Assembly: GCA_031392925.1 (NCBI GenBank) | Contig: JANMVV010000009.1 | Location: 1-64,000, forward strand | Length of the DNA stretch: 64,000 nt | Origin: JAGNNV01 sp031392925 | Lineage (GTDB): Bacteria; Acidobacteriota; Vicinamibacteria; Fen-336; JAGNNV01 | Reading direction: 5' to 3' | In this document: piece by piece, positions 8,391-17,091 of the stretch | How positions within the stretch are numbered: the stretch's first letter is position 1 | Layout: every line of letters starts with the position of its first letter | Made by a program: the position numbers and the translations under genes | The notes under the pieces: generated by a model | The model's input: the letters and a program-made list of their open reading frames with translations, nothing else | Databases searched by the model: none | Told to the model about the DNA's origin: nothing

Positions 8391-10523
8391 ATGACTATGA
8401 TCCCTGCCATGCGCGCACTGACGGCGACGTTGACCTTCGGCCTGCTGGCGGGAACGCCGATCACCCTCACCGCTCAGACGGCCACGGAACCGCCGAACCT
8501 CGCGGCCGCGCTGGCCGAGGCGGCGGGTCGCCTGTCGCTCGTCTACGAAGGCCATCCCATCGTGGACGGCACAGTGAGTGCGGACCCGGGGGTCTCCGCG
8601 GAGCGTCGCATGGTGACGAACGAATCGAACGGCGCGATCACCCAGGTCATCAAGTGGACCGCCCGTGGCCAGGGCCGCCTCATCCTCGACCTGACCGTGC
8701 GCGGCAGCGCCGACGCCCTCGCGGTGGAAGCCGACCGCACGGACCGTACTCTCCCCGTCGTCCGCACGAGCATCGGCCCAAGTCACAACCTGAGAAACCG
8801 CGCGGTCTACGACCGAACGCGCGACTGGACCGTCTCCATCGATGCCGGCCCCGCCCTCACCCTCACCCCCATGGCCGCGACCGCAACGAGCACGACTTTC
8901 CACCTTGAGGCGTCGGGCCGGGAGATCGTACTGCGGTTCCGACCGCGCTTCTATCAGAAGCATCGGGGGCTCAAATACTTTCAGCCGTGGACCTATCAAC
9001 CGTGGAAACGCTCCGTGACGGGCTGGACTTCCTGGTACGCCTTCCGCGACAAGGTCACCCAGAAGGACATCACGGAGACCGCGACGGTGATCGCCGAAAC
9101 CCTCGCGCCCTTCGGGTACGAGTACGTTCAGATCGACGACGGTTTCCAGCGGGAACCGATTGGCGTTCCCGACCACTGGCTGCAGACGAACGAGAAGTTT
9201 CCCGGCGGACTCGACGGCTTGAAGGCCTCCATCACCAGCCGCGGTCTCAAGCCCGGCCTGTGGACGAACGTGTCATTCGCCGAAGGCAACTACGCCCTTG
9301 CTCATCCAGAGTACTTCGTCCCCGGACCCGACGGGAAGCCTGCGATCGGCAACTGGATCGGTTACGTGATGGATGGATCGAACCCAAAAACTCTGGGCGA
9401 CCTCGTGACACCGGTCTACCGCTCCCTCGTGGACTCGGGCTGGGAATACTTCAAGGTGGACGCGTTGCGGCATCTGAGGTACGAGGGCTACAACAGCTTC
9501 GCCGAACACTTCGCCCGCAAGCAGCTCGACCGTGAGGCGGTCTATCGCCAGTTCGCGTCCTCCATCACATCGAGCCTCGGCCCGAAGGTTTTCAAGTTGA
9601 TGTGCTGGGGGGTGCGCCCCGAATTAATCGGCCTGTTCGATGGTTGTCGACTGGGCAACGACGGGTTCGGCTACGGCGGCTTCTCCGAGTACAACTCGTT
9701 CAACAACATCGTGTGGCGCAACGATCCGGATCACATCGAGCTGAGCCAGAAAGACGCGTTTCGCGCGACCACGATCACGTCTCTCACCGGTTCGATCCTG
9801 ATGCTCACCGACCCGCCGGCGATCTACCGAACCGATCGGGTGGAAGCGGCACGGCGGACCTCGCCGGTGCTCTTCACCCAGCCCGGGCAGATCTACGATG
9901 TGGAACCGTCAAGGTCGGATGTCGTGGGGCGCGCCGCAACCGAGGTGTCGGGCAGCGGTCCACGCACGTTCGACGCCACCCAGGCGCTCTCCGTCCATTA
10001 TCTGCACGCGATCGACGTGAGCCGTCCGTACGAGCAGTGGATGGTGCTCGCCCGGACCGGCGGCGAGAACGCACCAATCCGCTTCGCCGACCTGGGCCTC
10101 GCCGCGGATCGCGACTACCTCGCCTTCGAGTTCTGGACCAAGTCCTTCCTCGGCTCGTTCGGGGACGCCTTCACTCCCGGCGAGGTCGACCCGCGGTTCG
10201 GAGTCCAGGTGTTCTGCCTGCGAGAGAGCGTCGGTCACCCGCAACTCGTGGCCACGAACCGCCATGTGTCGTGTGGCGCCATGGACGTCAGTATCGTGAC
10301 CTGGTCCGGCGGCGCCCTCGAGGGCGTCAGTGACGTCGTGGCCAGCGATCTCTATGAGCTCTATCTCACCGAACCCGCGAGCCATGCATTCGTGGAGGCT
10401 CAGGTCGCAGGGGCGGAGATCCAGAGCAACGAGATGGTGGGGACGCTGCGCCGATTGCGATTGCTCTCGACTCGCGGCGGAACCGTGAAATGGCGTCTGG
10501 CCTACCGGGACAAGACGCGGTGA
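8391..10523 (+). CDS. Exported alpha-galactosidase-like glycoside hydrolase (GH-D clan, GH36/27 type)
   Basis: 710 aa with an N-terminal signal peptide (MRALTATLTFGLLAGTPITL). The start is uncertain among ATGs 8391, 8397 and 8409. The catalytic barrel begins near GWTSWYAFRDKVT (about residue 212). YVQIDDGFQ and the K-V-D motif YFKVDALRH supply the predicted nucleophile D357, and the predicted acid/base is D424 in CRLGNDGFGYG. These match clan GH-D retaining enzymes acting on alpha-galactosides or related alpha-glycosides. An N-terminal beta-rich region precedes the barrel and a C-terminal beta region follows. It stands alone between convergent or unrelated genes; no transporter or sugar operon is next to it. 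Confidence 0.82.
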   Translation: MTMIPAMRALTATLTFGLLAGTPITLTAQTATEPPNLAAALAEAAGRLSLVYEGHPIVDGTVSADPGVSAERRMVTNESNGAITQVIKWTARGQGRLILDLTVRGSADALAVEADRTDRTLPVVRTSIGPSHNLRNRAVYDRTRDWTVSIDAGPALTLTPMAATATSTTFHLEASGREIVLRFRPRFYQKHRGLKYFQPWTYQPWKRSVTGWTSWYAFRDKVTQKDITETATVIAETLAPFGYEYVQIDDGFQREPIGVPDHWLQTNEKFPGGLDGLKASITSRGLKPGLWTNVSFAEGNYALAHPEYFVPGPDGKPAIGNWIGYVMDGSNPKTLGDLVTPVYRSLVDSGWEYFKVDALRHLRYEGYNSFAEHFARKQLDREAVYRQFASSITSSLGPKVFKLMCWGVRPELIGLFDGCRLGNDGFGYGGFSEYNSFNNIVWRNDPDHIELSQKDAFRATTITSLTGSILMLTDPPAIYRTDRVEAARRTSPVLFTQPGQIYDVEPSRSDVVGRAATEVSGSGPRTFDATQALSVHYLHAIDVSRPYEQWMVLARTGGENAPIRFADLGLAADRDYLAFEFWTKSFLGSFGDAFTPGEVDPRFGVQVFCLRESVGHPQLVATNRHVSCGAMDVSIVTWSGGALEGVSDVVASDLYELYLTEPASHAFVEAQVAGAEIQSNEMVGTLRRLRLLSTRGGTVKWRLAYRDKTR

Positions 10524-10553
10524 CCGCGCGGGGCGTCTGCTTCTTCCTCCCTA

Positions 10554-10591
10554 CCCTAGCTAGGGGGACGGCTTGCCATCAGAGGGCCCTC
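10554..10591. terminator. Two palindromes between convergent genes (possible terminator region)
   Basis: CCCTAGCTAGGG (10554-10565) and GAGGGCCCTC (10582-10591) lie in the 77-nt gap between the alpha-galactosidase-like gene and the convergent secreted-protein gene. Neither is followed by a clear T-tract, so a terminator role is inferred from position only. Confidence 0.35.
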
Positions 10592-10600
10592 GGAGAGGGT

Positions 10601-12328
10601 CTACCGTTTAGCCGAGCAGCCCGGCATTCTGAACGCCCCGATGCGGGTTGAGTAGCTGGTGGCGTCCTTCCTGACGTAGTCCCCAACATACCAAATCGTG
10701 CAGTCGTCGATCGGATCGACCGCGGTCTGGGTGTAGTCCTGCCACCGCTGCGCGCGCGGCCGGCCCGGGCCGGGGCCGCCGTCAGCGGCCTCGCCTTCGA
10801 CCAGCACGGTTTCCCGAAGCGTGAGCTGGCCGAGCGGATCCGTCGGCCGGCGGCCCGCGAACCTCTGGCCGGCGAAGTTCGGCGCGCCCCCGAACGAGTA
10901 GCCGATACCGATGTTGCCGCGCTTATCCATCGCCGGACTGGGCATCCACCGGTAAAGACCCTCCGGCGCGTGCGTGCCCTGCTGGTACACGGCAACACTT
11001 CGCTCCCGGTCCTGATTCAGGCGGAATTCGTACCAACGGACGCCGCCGCCTCCGGCCGCGGTGTCGATGGAGTGAGCCGCCACGATGCTTTCGTGTCCGG
11101 CCACTCTTCGATATACGAGACGCGCCATGAGCTTGTCGCCCTGTGCGTCGAGCCGGAGCTCGCTGCCGGGCTGAGACACGCAGTAGGTGAGCTGGCCTCC
11201 GCACAGGTAGTGATACGGCGCGACTTTGATCACCTGAGGTCCTTTGACCGCCGTCTTCTTGGGGTCTTTCCAGTCGACGTGGAATTGCCACACGTTGATG
11301 ACGTCGTCCGCCCGGACGTCGTCGAGCTGTCGTCCGCCCGCGGCCATCATGATGTTTGGCGCGCCCGCGGGCGGAAGCTCCATGCCGTCGATGTCGGCGT
11401 TGTTGAGGAAGTTGACGTCATGAATGACGACGCACTGCTCGGTGGCGGGCATCCCCTTCAGCATCTTCGCGCGATCGACGACGCACGCGTGCTTTTCGGT
11501 GGCGACCGTGGGCGAGATGCGATCATCGCTGGTGCTGGTCGGCACGTAGTAACCGTCGGTCCAGATCGCCGGCCTCGGATAATCGGGAAACCGCGGACGC
11601 AGGAACTCATAGCGATAGTAGGCGCCGAGCGGATCGGGGGTGGCGCTGATCGCGTAGCACATCGAGTAGGGTCCTTGCGGCCCCGGGGTCGGCGAGGGAC
11701 GCGGCCCCGGCGCCGGTGTGGGGGTGGGAGTGGCGAGCGGCGGCTGGTACAGCATGGCGGCCGGACCGGGCTGATTCGCGATGCCGGGCACGCTCAGTTG
11801 CGTCACCCCCGGCGGCGGTGGCGGGATCTGGTCAGGCCGCACCGAGCCCCGCGAGAACAAGGGCAGGACAATCAGCCAGCGACCCGCCAACTGGTCATAG
11901 CGCACGACCACGTCGCCGCTGCTTCGGGCTTCGCAGTTCCCTCCAAAGCCCTTGAAGACATTGTTCGCGCGGACCGGTCCATACAGGACCCTACCGGTCG
12001 TGTCGAATAATCTGCCCTTCCGGGTGAACACCGCCATGCCTGCGCCGTTCACGGTTTGCACGATGTGATTCGGCCCCACGGCCAGACTGTTGTCGGATGG
12101 ATTCCTCACCTGCGCCACGCCCTGGGGCCCGCTAAAGCCGAGACCGAGGCCATCGAAGCTCTCCACCAACTGGGGACCAGGCAAGGCGCCGTGAGTGGTC
12201 TGCTCGACCGCGGCTCCCGCGGGCGTCACCGAGGGTGCAATATAGGGAGTGGGCGCCGGGGGCGGCGGGGGTGCGCTCTGTTCCCACCCGGCCGGGGCGA
12301 GAAGGAGCAACACGGTGTACGGGGTCAT
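10601..12328 (-). CDS. Secreted protein of unknown function, proline-rich segments
   Basis: 575 aa from ATG 12328, chosen because a signal peptide follows at once (MTPYTVLLLLAPAGWEQSA). Proline-rich stretches occur just after the signal and around residues 190-220 (PTPTPAPGPRPSPTPGPQ). The core has motifs such as NSLAVGPNHIVQTVN, GDVVVRYDQLAGRWLIV and TDGYYVPTS, resembling repeat-built exported propeller-like proteins; I recognise no catalytic motif. A degenerate relic of its C-terminus lies at 8278-8365, so the family was duplicated locally. Confidence 0.7.
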   Translation of the reverse strand: MTPYTVLLLLAPAGWEQSAPPPPPAPTPYIAPSVTPAGAAVEQTTHGALPGPQLVESFDGLGLGFSGPQGVAQVRNPSDNSLAVGPNHIVQTVNGAGMAVFTRKGRLFDTTGRVLYGPVRANNVFKGFGGNCEARSSGDVVVRYDQLAGRWLIVLPLFSRGSVRPDQIPPPPPGVTQLSVPGIANQPGPAAMLYQPPLATPTPTPAPGPRPSPTPGPQGPYSMCYAISATPDPLGAYYRYEFLRPRFPDYPRPAIWTDGYYVPTSTSDDRISPTVATEKHACVVDRAKMLKGMPATEQCVVIHDVNFLNNADIDGMELPPAGAPNIMMAAGGRQLDDVRADDVINVWQFHVDWKDPKKTAVKGPQVIKVAPYHYLCGGQLTYCVSQPGSELRLDAQGDKLMARLVYRRVAGHESIVAAHSIDTAAGGGGVRWYEFRLNQDRERSVAVYQQGTHAPEGLYRWMPSPAMDKRGNIGIGYSFGGAPNFAGQRFAGRRPTDPLGQLTLRETVLVEGEAADGGPGPGRPRAQRWQDYTQTAVDPIDDCTIWYVGDYVRKDATSYSTRIGAFRMPGCSAKR

Positions 12329-12359
12329 AGGATCGCTCCGATTGAGCTGCAAGGGTGGG

Positions 12360-12734
12360 TCAGGGCTTGTTCGTGCCCGCCCGGCCGTACCGGTCCTCGA
12401 GACGCACCACGTCATCCAGCTCCGGCGTCGACACCTCGACGATGTCGACATCGGTCACACCCGTCATGCGATGGACGGTGTGCGGGGTGATGTGGAAGAG
12501 GTCACCCGGCTTCATCTCCGTCTGCTTGAGTTTCGTCGGATCGTCCTTCGGGCCGGTCTCGAAGAGAAGAGTGCCCGCCTGGACCAGGATGGTCTCGTCC
12601 TTCACGTTGTGATACTGAAGGGAGAGGCTCTCGCCCGCATTGATGTGGAGGAGCTTCCCCACGTAGCGGTCGGTGCGGGCCCACCAGATTTCATAGCCCC
12701 AGGGTTTGTCGATTCGCTTAGCGCTCTCGTTCAT
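12360..12734 (-). CDS. Cupin, type II mannose-6-phosphate isomerase-like
   Basis: 124 aa; the start at 12734 is set by AGGAGG upstream and by the conserved opening KPWGYEIWWA. It is a single cupin barrel with the metal-site pattern SLQYHNVKDETILVQAG (His and Glu) and HITPHTVHRMTG (His). It matches the C-terminal cupin of ManC-type mannose-1-phosphate guanylyltransferase/phosphomannose isomerase. The nucleotidyltransferase half is absent, so it is a stand-alone isomerase or sugar-phosphate-binding cupin. It is the last gene downstream of ptsI on the same strand, 53 nt away. Confidence 0.75.
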   Translation of the reverse strand: MNESAKRIDKPWGYEIWWARTDRYVGKLLHINAGESLSLQYHNVKDETILVQAGTLLFETGPKDDPTKLKQTEMKPGDLFHITPHTVHRMTGVTDVDIVEVSTPELDDVVRLEDRYGRAGTNKP

Positions 12735-12787
12735 GAGCCTTCTGCCTCCTTGGTTCCTTGGAACTCGTTCGGGTCGATTCTGCCACC

Positions 12788-14491
12788 TCAAACCGGGGCG
12801 GCCGTCTCCCGGTGCGCAGCAAGGAGAGCGGCCGCGAAGGATTCGGCGGTGAGGGTATCCGACCTCAGGGCCAGGGCCACCGCCTCCTCGACATCGGCGA
12901 GAGAGGACGAGGCGACCGCGTGACGGACCTGGCGTATCGAGGCGGGCGCCATCGACAGTTCCCGGTAACCGAGACCTACGAGCAGGAGCGCGCCTTCTCG
13001 GCTCGCCGCCATCTCCCCGCACACCGAGAGGGGGACCGCCGCCTCCCTGGCCGCGGCCACGATGTCGCCCAGGAGGCGCACCACCGCCGGATGAAACGGG
13101 GCGTAGAGGTGGCCGACCCGCGGGTCCGCGCGGTCGACCGCGAGGGTGTATTGAATGAGATCGTTGGTGCCGACGCACAGGTAGTCGAACTTCCGCCCGA
13201 GCGACCCCGCCACCAGCGCGGCGGAGGGAATCTCGATCATGGCGCCGAGCGGAGGCCTTCGAAAGGCGCGGCCCGCAGAGCGAAGCTCTCGCTCGACGTC
13301 TTCGACCAGGGCGAGGATCTCCTCGGCTTCCGGGACACCTCCCACGAAGGGGAACAGGATCCGGATCGCCACCTCGTCGGCGGCGCGCAACAGCGCCTTG
13401 ATCTGCGGGCGGAAGTATTCGCCGCCTCTCGAGAGCAGACGAAAGGCACGAAGGCCGAGCGCCGGATTCGGGCTCGAGGGGCTCGCGGGAGACAGGTCCT
13501 CCGGCCCCAGGTCGAAAGTGCGCACGGTGAGCGGGTGCGGCGCCACCGCGAGAGCGAGGCGACGATACAGGTCAAGCTGCGCATCCTCGCTCGGCGCGCG
13601 TCCCTGCCGCGAAAGCAGGTACTCGGATCTGAAGAGCCCGACGCCCATGGCCCCCGACTCGCGGACCGTCTCGATGTCGGACGGGAACTCGATGTTGGCC
13701 CGCAGGAGGATTTCGACGCCATCCGTCGTTTGGACCGGGCCTTCGGGCGGCCCGACCCTCCGCTGCTCCGTGATCTTTTCGATCCGGGTCTCGGGCGGAG
13801 GGTTGGTATCGATGTAGCCGGCGGTTCCATCCACGAGGACCAGGGCCTCGCTCGGCACCTGCGCGGTTCCCGTGCGAACTCCGAGGACGCAGGGAATGGC
13901 GCGGGACCGGGCCAGGATTGCCATGTGGTGCGTGGGCGAGCCGTGATCGGCGACGAGTGCTCCCACCAGGGACCAGTCGATCTCGGCCGCCTCGGAGGGC
14001 TTGAGGTCTTCGCAGACGAGGACGATCTTCTCGCCGCGCGGCAGAACCAGGTCTCCCTTGGTGCCGCCGAGCAGAGTGAGAACGCGATCGAGGACGTCGT
14101 CGAGGTCGTGGGAACGCTCCGCGATCACCGAGGATGCGCGCGCGAAGAGCCGGCGCAGCTCGTCGCAGACGATCGACAGGGCCCACTCGGCTCCGATGAG
14201 ACGCTCGTCGATCAGGCTGAGACTTCGGCCCGCGAAGAGCGGATCCCGGAGCATGAGGACCTGCGCGTCGAACAGGTACGCGTGCGCTTCACCGGCCTCC
14301 AGAGAGAGCCGGGCTCTCAGATCGGCGAGTTCGGCCTGCGCGGCCAAAAACGCGGCCTGCAGCCGTTCGCGCTCACCGGGCGCGTCGGCCTTCTCGATGT
14401 TCCGGAGAGGCACGCGACGCTCGGCCCGTCGGAACACGAACGCCTTCCCCAGCACCCGGCCGGGGGCGATGGCGAAGCCTGAAAGCCTCAA
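12788..14491 (-). CDS. ptsI: PTS enzyme I (PEP-protein phosphotransferase)
   Basis: 567 aa, standard for EI, which takes phosphate from PEP and phosphorylates HPr. The swivelling-domain motif GSPTHHMAILARSR holds the active histidine H189. The C-terminal PEP-binding barrel contains FRSEYLL, GTNDLIQYTLAVDR and CGEMAASREGALLL (active-site Cys). TTG start overlapping the ptsH stop (TTGA), so it is translationally coupled. No EIIB/C/D sugar permease is encoded in this window, pointing to a regulatory phosphorelay. Confidence 0.95.
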   Translation of the reverse strand: MRLSGFAIAPGRVLGKAFVFRRAERRVPLRNIEKADAPGERERLQAAFLAAQAELADLRARLSLEAGEAHAYLFDAQVLMLRDPLFAGRSLSLIDERLIGAEWALSIVCDELRRLFARASSVIAERSHDLDDVLDRVLTLLGGTKGDLVLPRGEKIVLVCEDLKPSEAAEIDWSLVGALVADHGSPTHHMAILARSRAIPCVLGVRTGTAQVPSEALVLVDGTAGYIDTNPPPETRIEKITEQRRVGPPEGPVQTTDGVEILLRANIEFPSDIETVRESGAMGVGLFRSEYLLSRQGRAPSEDAQLDLYRRLALAVAPHPLTVRTFDLGPEDLSPASPSSPNPALGLRAFRLLSRGGEYFRPQIKALLRAADEVAIRILFPFVGGVPEAEEILALVEDVERELRSAGRAFRRPPLGAMIEIPSAALVAGSLGRKFDYLCVGTNDLIQYTLAVDRADPRVGHLYAPFHPAVVRLLGDIVAAAREAAVPLSVCGEMAASREGALLLVGLGYRELSMAPASIRQVRHAVASSSLADVEEAVALALRSDTLTAESFAAALLAAHRETAAPV

Positions 14492-14781
14492 GTCCTTGGC
14501 GCCTCTCCAAATCCCGCGGCCACGAGTGAAGCGAGTGCTTTGATCGCCTCCTTCTCGTCGCGACCATCCGCCCGGACCTGAATGCTGGCGCCGCAGGGTG
14601 CGGCGAGGAGGAGAAGACCGAGGATGGACTTACCGTCCATCTCCTTGTCCTTGAAGACCACGGTGACCTGGGCCTCGAATCGCGAGGCCTCGGCCACGAA
14701 CCTGGCCGCGGCCCGGGCATGGAACCCCAGCGGATTCACGACGCGAATGGTCTTACGTCGCAACGCCGAAATGGCTCGCAA
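14488..14781 (-). CDS. ptsH: Phosphocarrier protein HPr
   Basis: 97 aa. NPLGFHARAAARF holds the phosphorylated histidine H21, and MDGKSILGLLLLAA holds the regulatory serine S52 (Ser46 in Bacillus numbering), the target of HPr kinase encoded four genes upstream. The extra 9-10 residues at the N-terminus suggest the true start could be the TTG at 14763 instead of the TTG at 14781. Confidence 0.93.
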   Translation of the reverse strand: MRAISALRRKTIRVVNPLGFHARAAARFVAEASRFEAQVTVVFKDKEMDGKSILGLLLLAAPCGASIQVRADGRDEKEAIKALASLVAAGFGEAPRT

Positions 14782-14784
14782 GCA

Positions 14785-14817
14785 GGGACGGAGCCGAATT
14801 CACTTCGGCGTAGTCCC
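14785..14817. other. Stem-loop between EIIA and ptsH
   Basis: GGGAC (14785-14789) pairs with GTCCC (14813-14817), and inside it GCCGAA (14793-14798) pairs with TTCGGC (14804-14809). It occupies most of the only sizeable gap (50 nt) in the otherwise overlapping rapZ-EIIA-ptsH-ptsI set, so it could separate expression levels or terminate part of the transcript. There is no T-tract. Confidence 0.4.
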
Positions 14818-14831
14818 GGGGGTTCGGGGGG

Positions 14832-15251
14832 CTAAGCAGGAGCGCGATCGACATTGCGGCCCCCCGGCTTAAGAAGGTCTCCCGCGACCTGGACGCTCTC
14901 GCGGCCCTGGGCGCAGACGATCCGGGCCACCTCGGAGAGAGGCTTGGTGCGGATCTGGCAGGCCTTGATCAGCATGGGAAGGTTCACGCCCGTGACCACC
15001 TCGACGCCGTCGCCCGCGAAGGGCAGGACGAGGTTCGTCGGGGTGCCGCCGAACATGTCGGTCAGCACCAGCACGTTCTTCTTCCCGCACTGGGCGAGGG
15101 CCTTGCCGATGTGACCCTTGGCCACGTCCACGTCGTCCTCCCAATCAATGGAAAGAGCGAGGATCCTTTCCTGATCGCCCACGATCATCTTGAGAGCGTT
15201 CACCAGCTCCTTGGCCACGTCACCGTGGGTCACGACGAGGATTCCGATCAT
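14832..15251 (-). CDS. PTS EIIA component, mannose family
   Basis: 139 aa from ATG 15251, the start that gives the typical opening MIGILVVTHGDVAKEL with phosphorylated H9. VLTDMFGGTPTNLV and VVTGVNLPML are characteristic of EIIA(Man/Aga). Its start overlaps the end of rapZ (ATGA). With no EIIB/IIC/IID gene nearby it probably works as a phosphorylation-state sensor with EI, HPr and HprK, and not in sugar uptake. Confidence 0.9.
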   Translation of the reverse strand: MIGILVVTHGDVAKELVNALKMIVGDQERILALSIDWEDDVDVAKGHIGKALAQCGKKNVLVLTDMFGGTPTNLVLPFAGDGVEVVTGVNLPMLIKACQIRTKPLSEVARIVCAQGRESVQVAGDLLKPGGRNVDRAPA

Positions 15252-16135
15252 TTCTGCTTGAGGTCGCGATGCCTGAGGCGAACGGTGACGCCCTCGATCC
15301 GGTCGAGGTCTGTCGCCAGTTCGCGGGCAATCATGACAGAGCGATGGCGCCCTCCGGTGCATCCGATGGCAACGGTGAGGTAGGCCTTGCCCTCCGCCAC
15401 GTACTTCGGAATCACGAAGCCCAGGAAGTCTTTGAGCCGGGCCTGGAATTCGATGGTGGCCGGGGCGCGCTTCAGGTAGCGAACGATCCTCGGATCGAGG
15501 CCGGTGAGACGCCGGAGTCGCGGCTCGAAATGGGGATTCTTCAGGAAGCGCACGTCGAACACCAGGTCCGCCTCGGTGGGAAGGCCATGTTTAAAACCGA
15601 AGGAGAGGACGGTGAGCACGAGGCCGCCGCCCTCCGGCCGGGCGCCGAAATGCTCCTGGATATAGCCCTTGAGGTCGTGGACGCTCAGGGTCGACGTATC
15701 GAGGATGAGGTCGGCTAGGCGGCGGATAGAGGTGAGCGCCTGGCGTTCCTCGCGAATGCCGTCCCGTACCGGCTGATTGGTGGCGAGAGGATGCGCGCGC
15801 CGCGTCTCCGAGAAGCGCCGGATGAGAGCGGCGTCCGACGCTTCGAGAAAGATCAGGCTGACCTTCACCGGCTGGCGATTCAGCTTCGCGAAAGCCCGGC
15901 CGAAGTGGGTCACGAAATTGGGCTCGCGCATGTCCACCACGAGGGCCGCCCGGGGAATGGCCGAAGCTTTCAGGAAGTCTACGAAACCGGGCAGCAGGGT
16001 GGTGGGCAGATTGTCCACGCAGAAGAAGCCCAGATCCTCGAGGGCGTTCGCGGCGTGGGACTTCCCCGAGCCCGAAAGGCCCGAGATGATGACGATCTCC
16101 GACTGCCTCTTGGAGGGAGAGCGTGCCGCCTTCAT
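15248..16135 (-). CDS. rapZ: RapZ/YvcJ-type nucleotide-binding RNase adapter
   Basis: 295 aa, the usual size. Walker A GLSGSGKSHAANALEDLG at about residues 19-26, followed by FFCVDNLPTTLL and, near the C-terminus, the family block GCTGGRHRSVMIARELA. RapZ homologues bind nucleotides and in enterics guide RNase E to the sRNA GlmZ; the role outside enterics is less defined. It is located between hprK and EIIA with ATGA overlaps on both sides, a conserved pairing with PTS regulators. Confidence 0.93.
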   Translation of the reverse strand: MKAARSPSKRQSEIVIISGLSGSGKSHAANALEDLGFFCVDNLPTTLLPGFVDFLKASAIPRAALVVDMREPNFVTHFGRAFAKLNRQPVKVSLIFLEASDAALIRRFSETRRAHPLATNQPVRDGIREERQALTSIRRLADLILDTSTLSVHDLKGYIQEHFGARPEGGGLVLTVLSFGFKHGLPTEADLVFDVRFLKNPHFEPRLRRLTGLDPRIVRYLKRAPATIEFQARLKDFLGFVIPKYVAEGKAYLTVAIGCTGGRHRSVMIARELATDLDRIEGVTVRLRHRDLKQK

Positions 16136-17091
16136 GCCCGGCTCTTCAGTTCCGGCGAGCGCAACGCTTCCACCCGGCTCAGCAGAGTGACGGTGGCGTC
16201 ATGACCGCGCGCTCGAAGGAGGAGATTTTTGGCCGCCAGTTCAACGAGGAGGGCCACGTTGCGACCGGGGGCCACGGGAAGGCGGAGGAGAGGAAGGTCG
16301 ATATCCAGGATGGTCTCGGTCTCGCGATGGAGGCCCAGCCGGTCGTAGGCCTTGCGTGGATTCCACTTCTCCAGTCGGACCACGAGGTCGATGGTCTGCC
16401 CCGGGCTCACCGCGGATACGCCGTAAAGGTCCTGGATGTTGAGGATCCCGAGACCTCGAATCTCCATGTGGTCGCGGGTCGGCAGGGGGGAGGCGCCGAG
16501 CAGGCCCTGGCTCGTGGCTTTGAGGTCGACGGCATCATCGGAGACGAGGCGATGGCCGCGGTCCACGAGTTCGAGGCCGCACTCGGACTTTCCGATCCCG
16601 CTGTCGCCCCGGATGAAGACGCCCACCCCGAGCACGTCGATGAGCACGCCGTGCAGGCGCCCGGTCCGGGCCAGACTATCCTCGAGGAACTCGGTCAGCC
16701 GCTTGATGAAGGGCGTCGAATCGAGGGCGGTGGCGAGCAGGGGAATGCCGCGCCGATCGGATTCGCGCTGCAGTTCCGGCGGCACTTCGAGTCCGCGGGT
16801 CACCACCACGCAACACAGTTCGCGGGCCATCAGGCGGCGCAGAACCGCGGCTCGCTGCCGCACCGAGAGCGTCTTCAAGTAGGACGATTCGCTGCCCCCG
16901 AGGATCTGCACCCGGCCCGGGCTCAGGTAGCGGGTGAACCCGGTGAGAGCAAGACCCGGCCTTTGCACGCGCGACCGATCGATGAGGTTTTTGAGGCCCG
17001 CCTTTCCCCCAACCAGGCGAAGGCCCAGGGGCGCCGCGGCCTCGCTCAGCAGCGCTTCAACGGGAACGAGCGGTGGCGAGCCCTTCTTCAC
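16132..17091 (-). CDS. hprK: HPr kinase/phosphorylase
   Basis: 319 aa with GTG start overlapping the rpoN stop (GTGA). The N-terminal domain (1-135) precedes the kinase core with Walker A GDSGIGKS (162-169), SDD (184-186) and the family signature EIRGLGILNI (from E210). It phosphorylates HPr on the regulatory serine and reverses this depending on metabolites. The target serine is present in the HPr encoded in the same operon. Confidence 0.95.
   Translation of the reverse strand: MKKGSPPLVPVEALLSEAAAPLGLRLVGGKAGLKNLIDRSRVQRPGLALTGFTRYLSPGRVQILGGSESSYLKTLSVRQRAAVLRRLMARELCCVVVTRGLEVPPELQRESDRRGIPLLATALDSTPFIKRLTEFLEDSLARTGRLHGVLIDVLGVGVFIRGDSGIGKSECGLELVDRGHRLVSDDAVDLKATSQGLLGASPLPTRDHMEIRGLGILNIQDLYGVSAVSPGQTIDLVVRLEKWNPRKAYDRLGLHRETETILDIDLPLLRLPVAPGRNVALLVELAAKNLLLRARGHDATVTLLSRVEALRSPELKSRA

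Noticed and set aside
12735..13178. N-terminal extension of the cupin frame
   Set aside because: Overlaps ptsI in another frame and is Arg/Gly-rich shadow sequence; the ribosome binding site and cupin core start at 12734.
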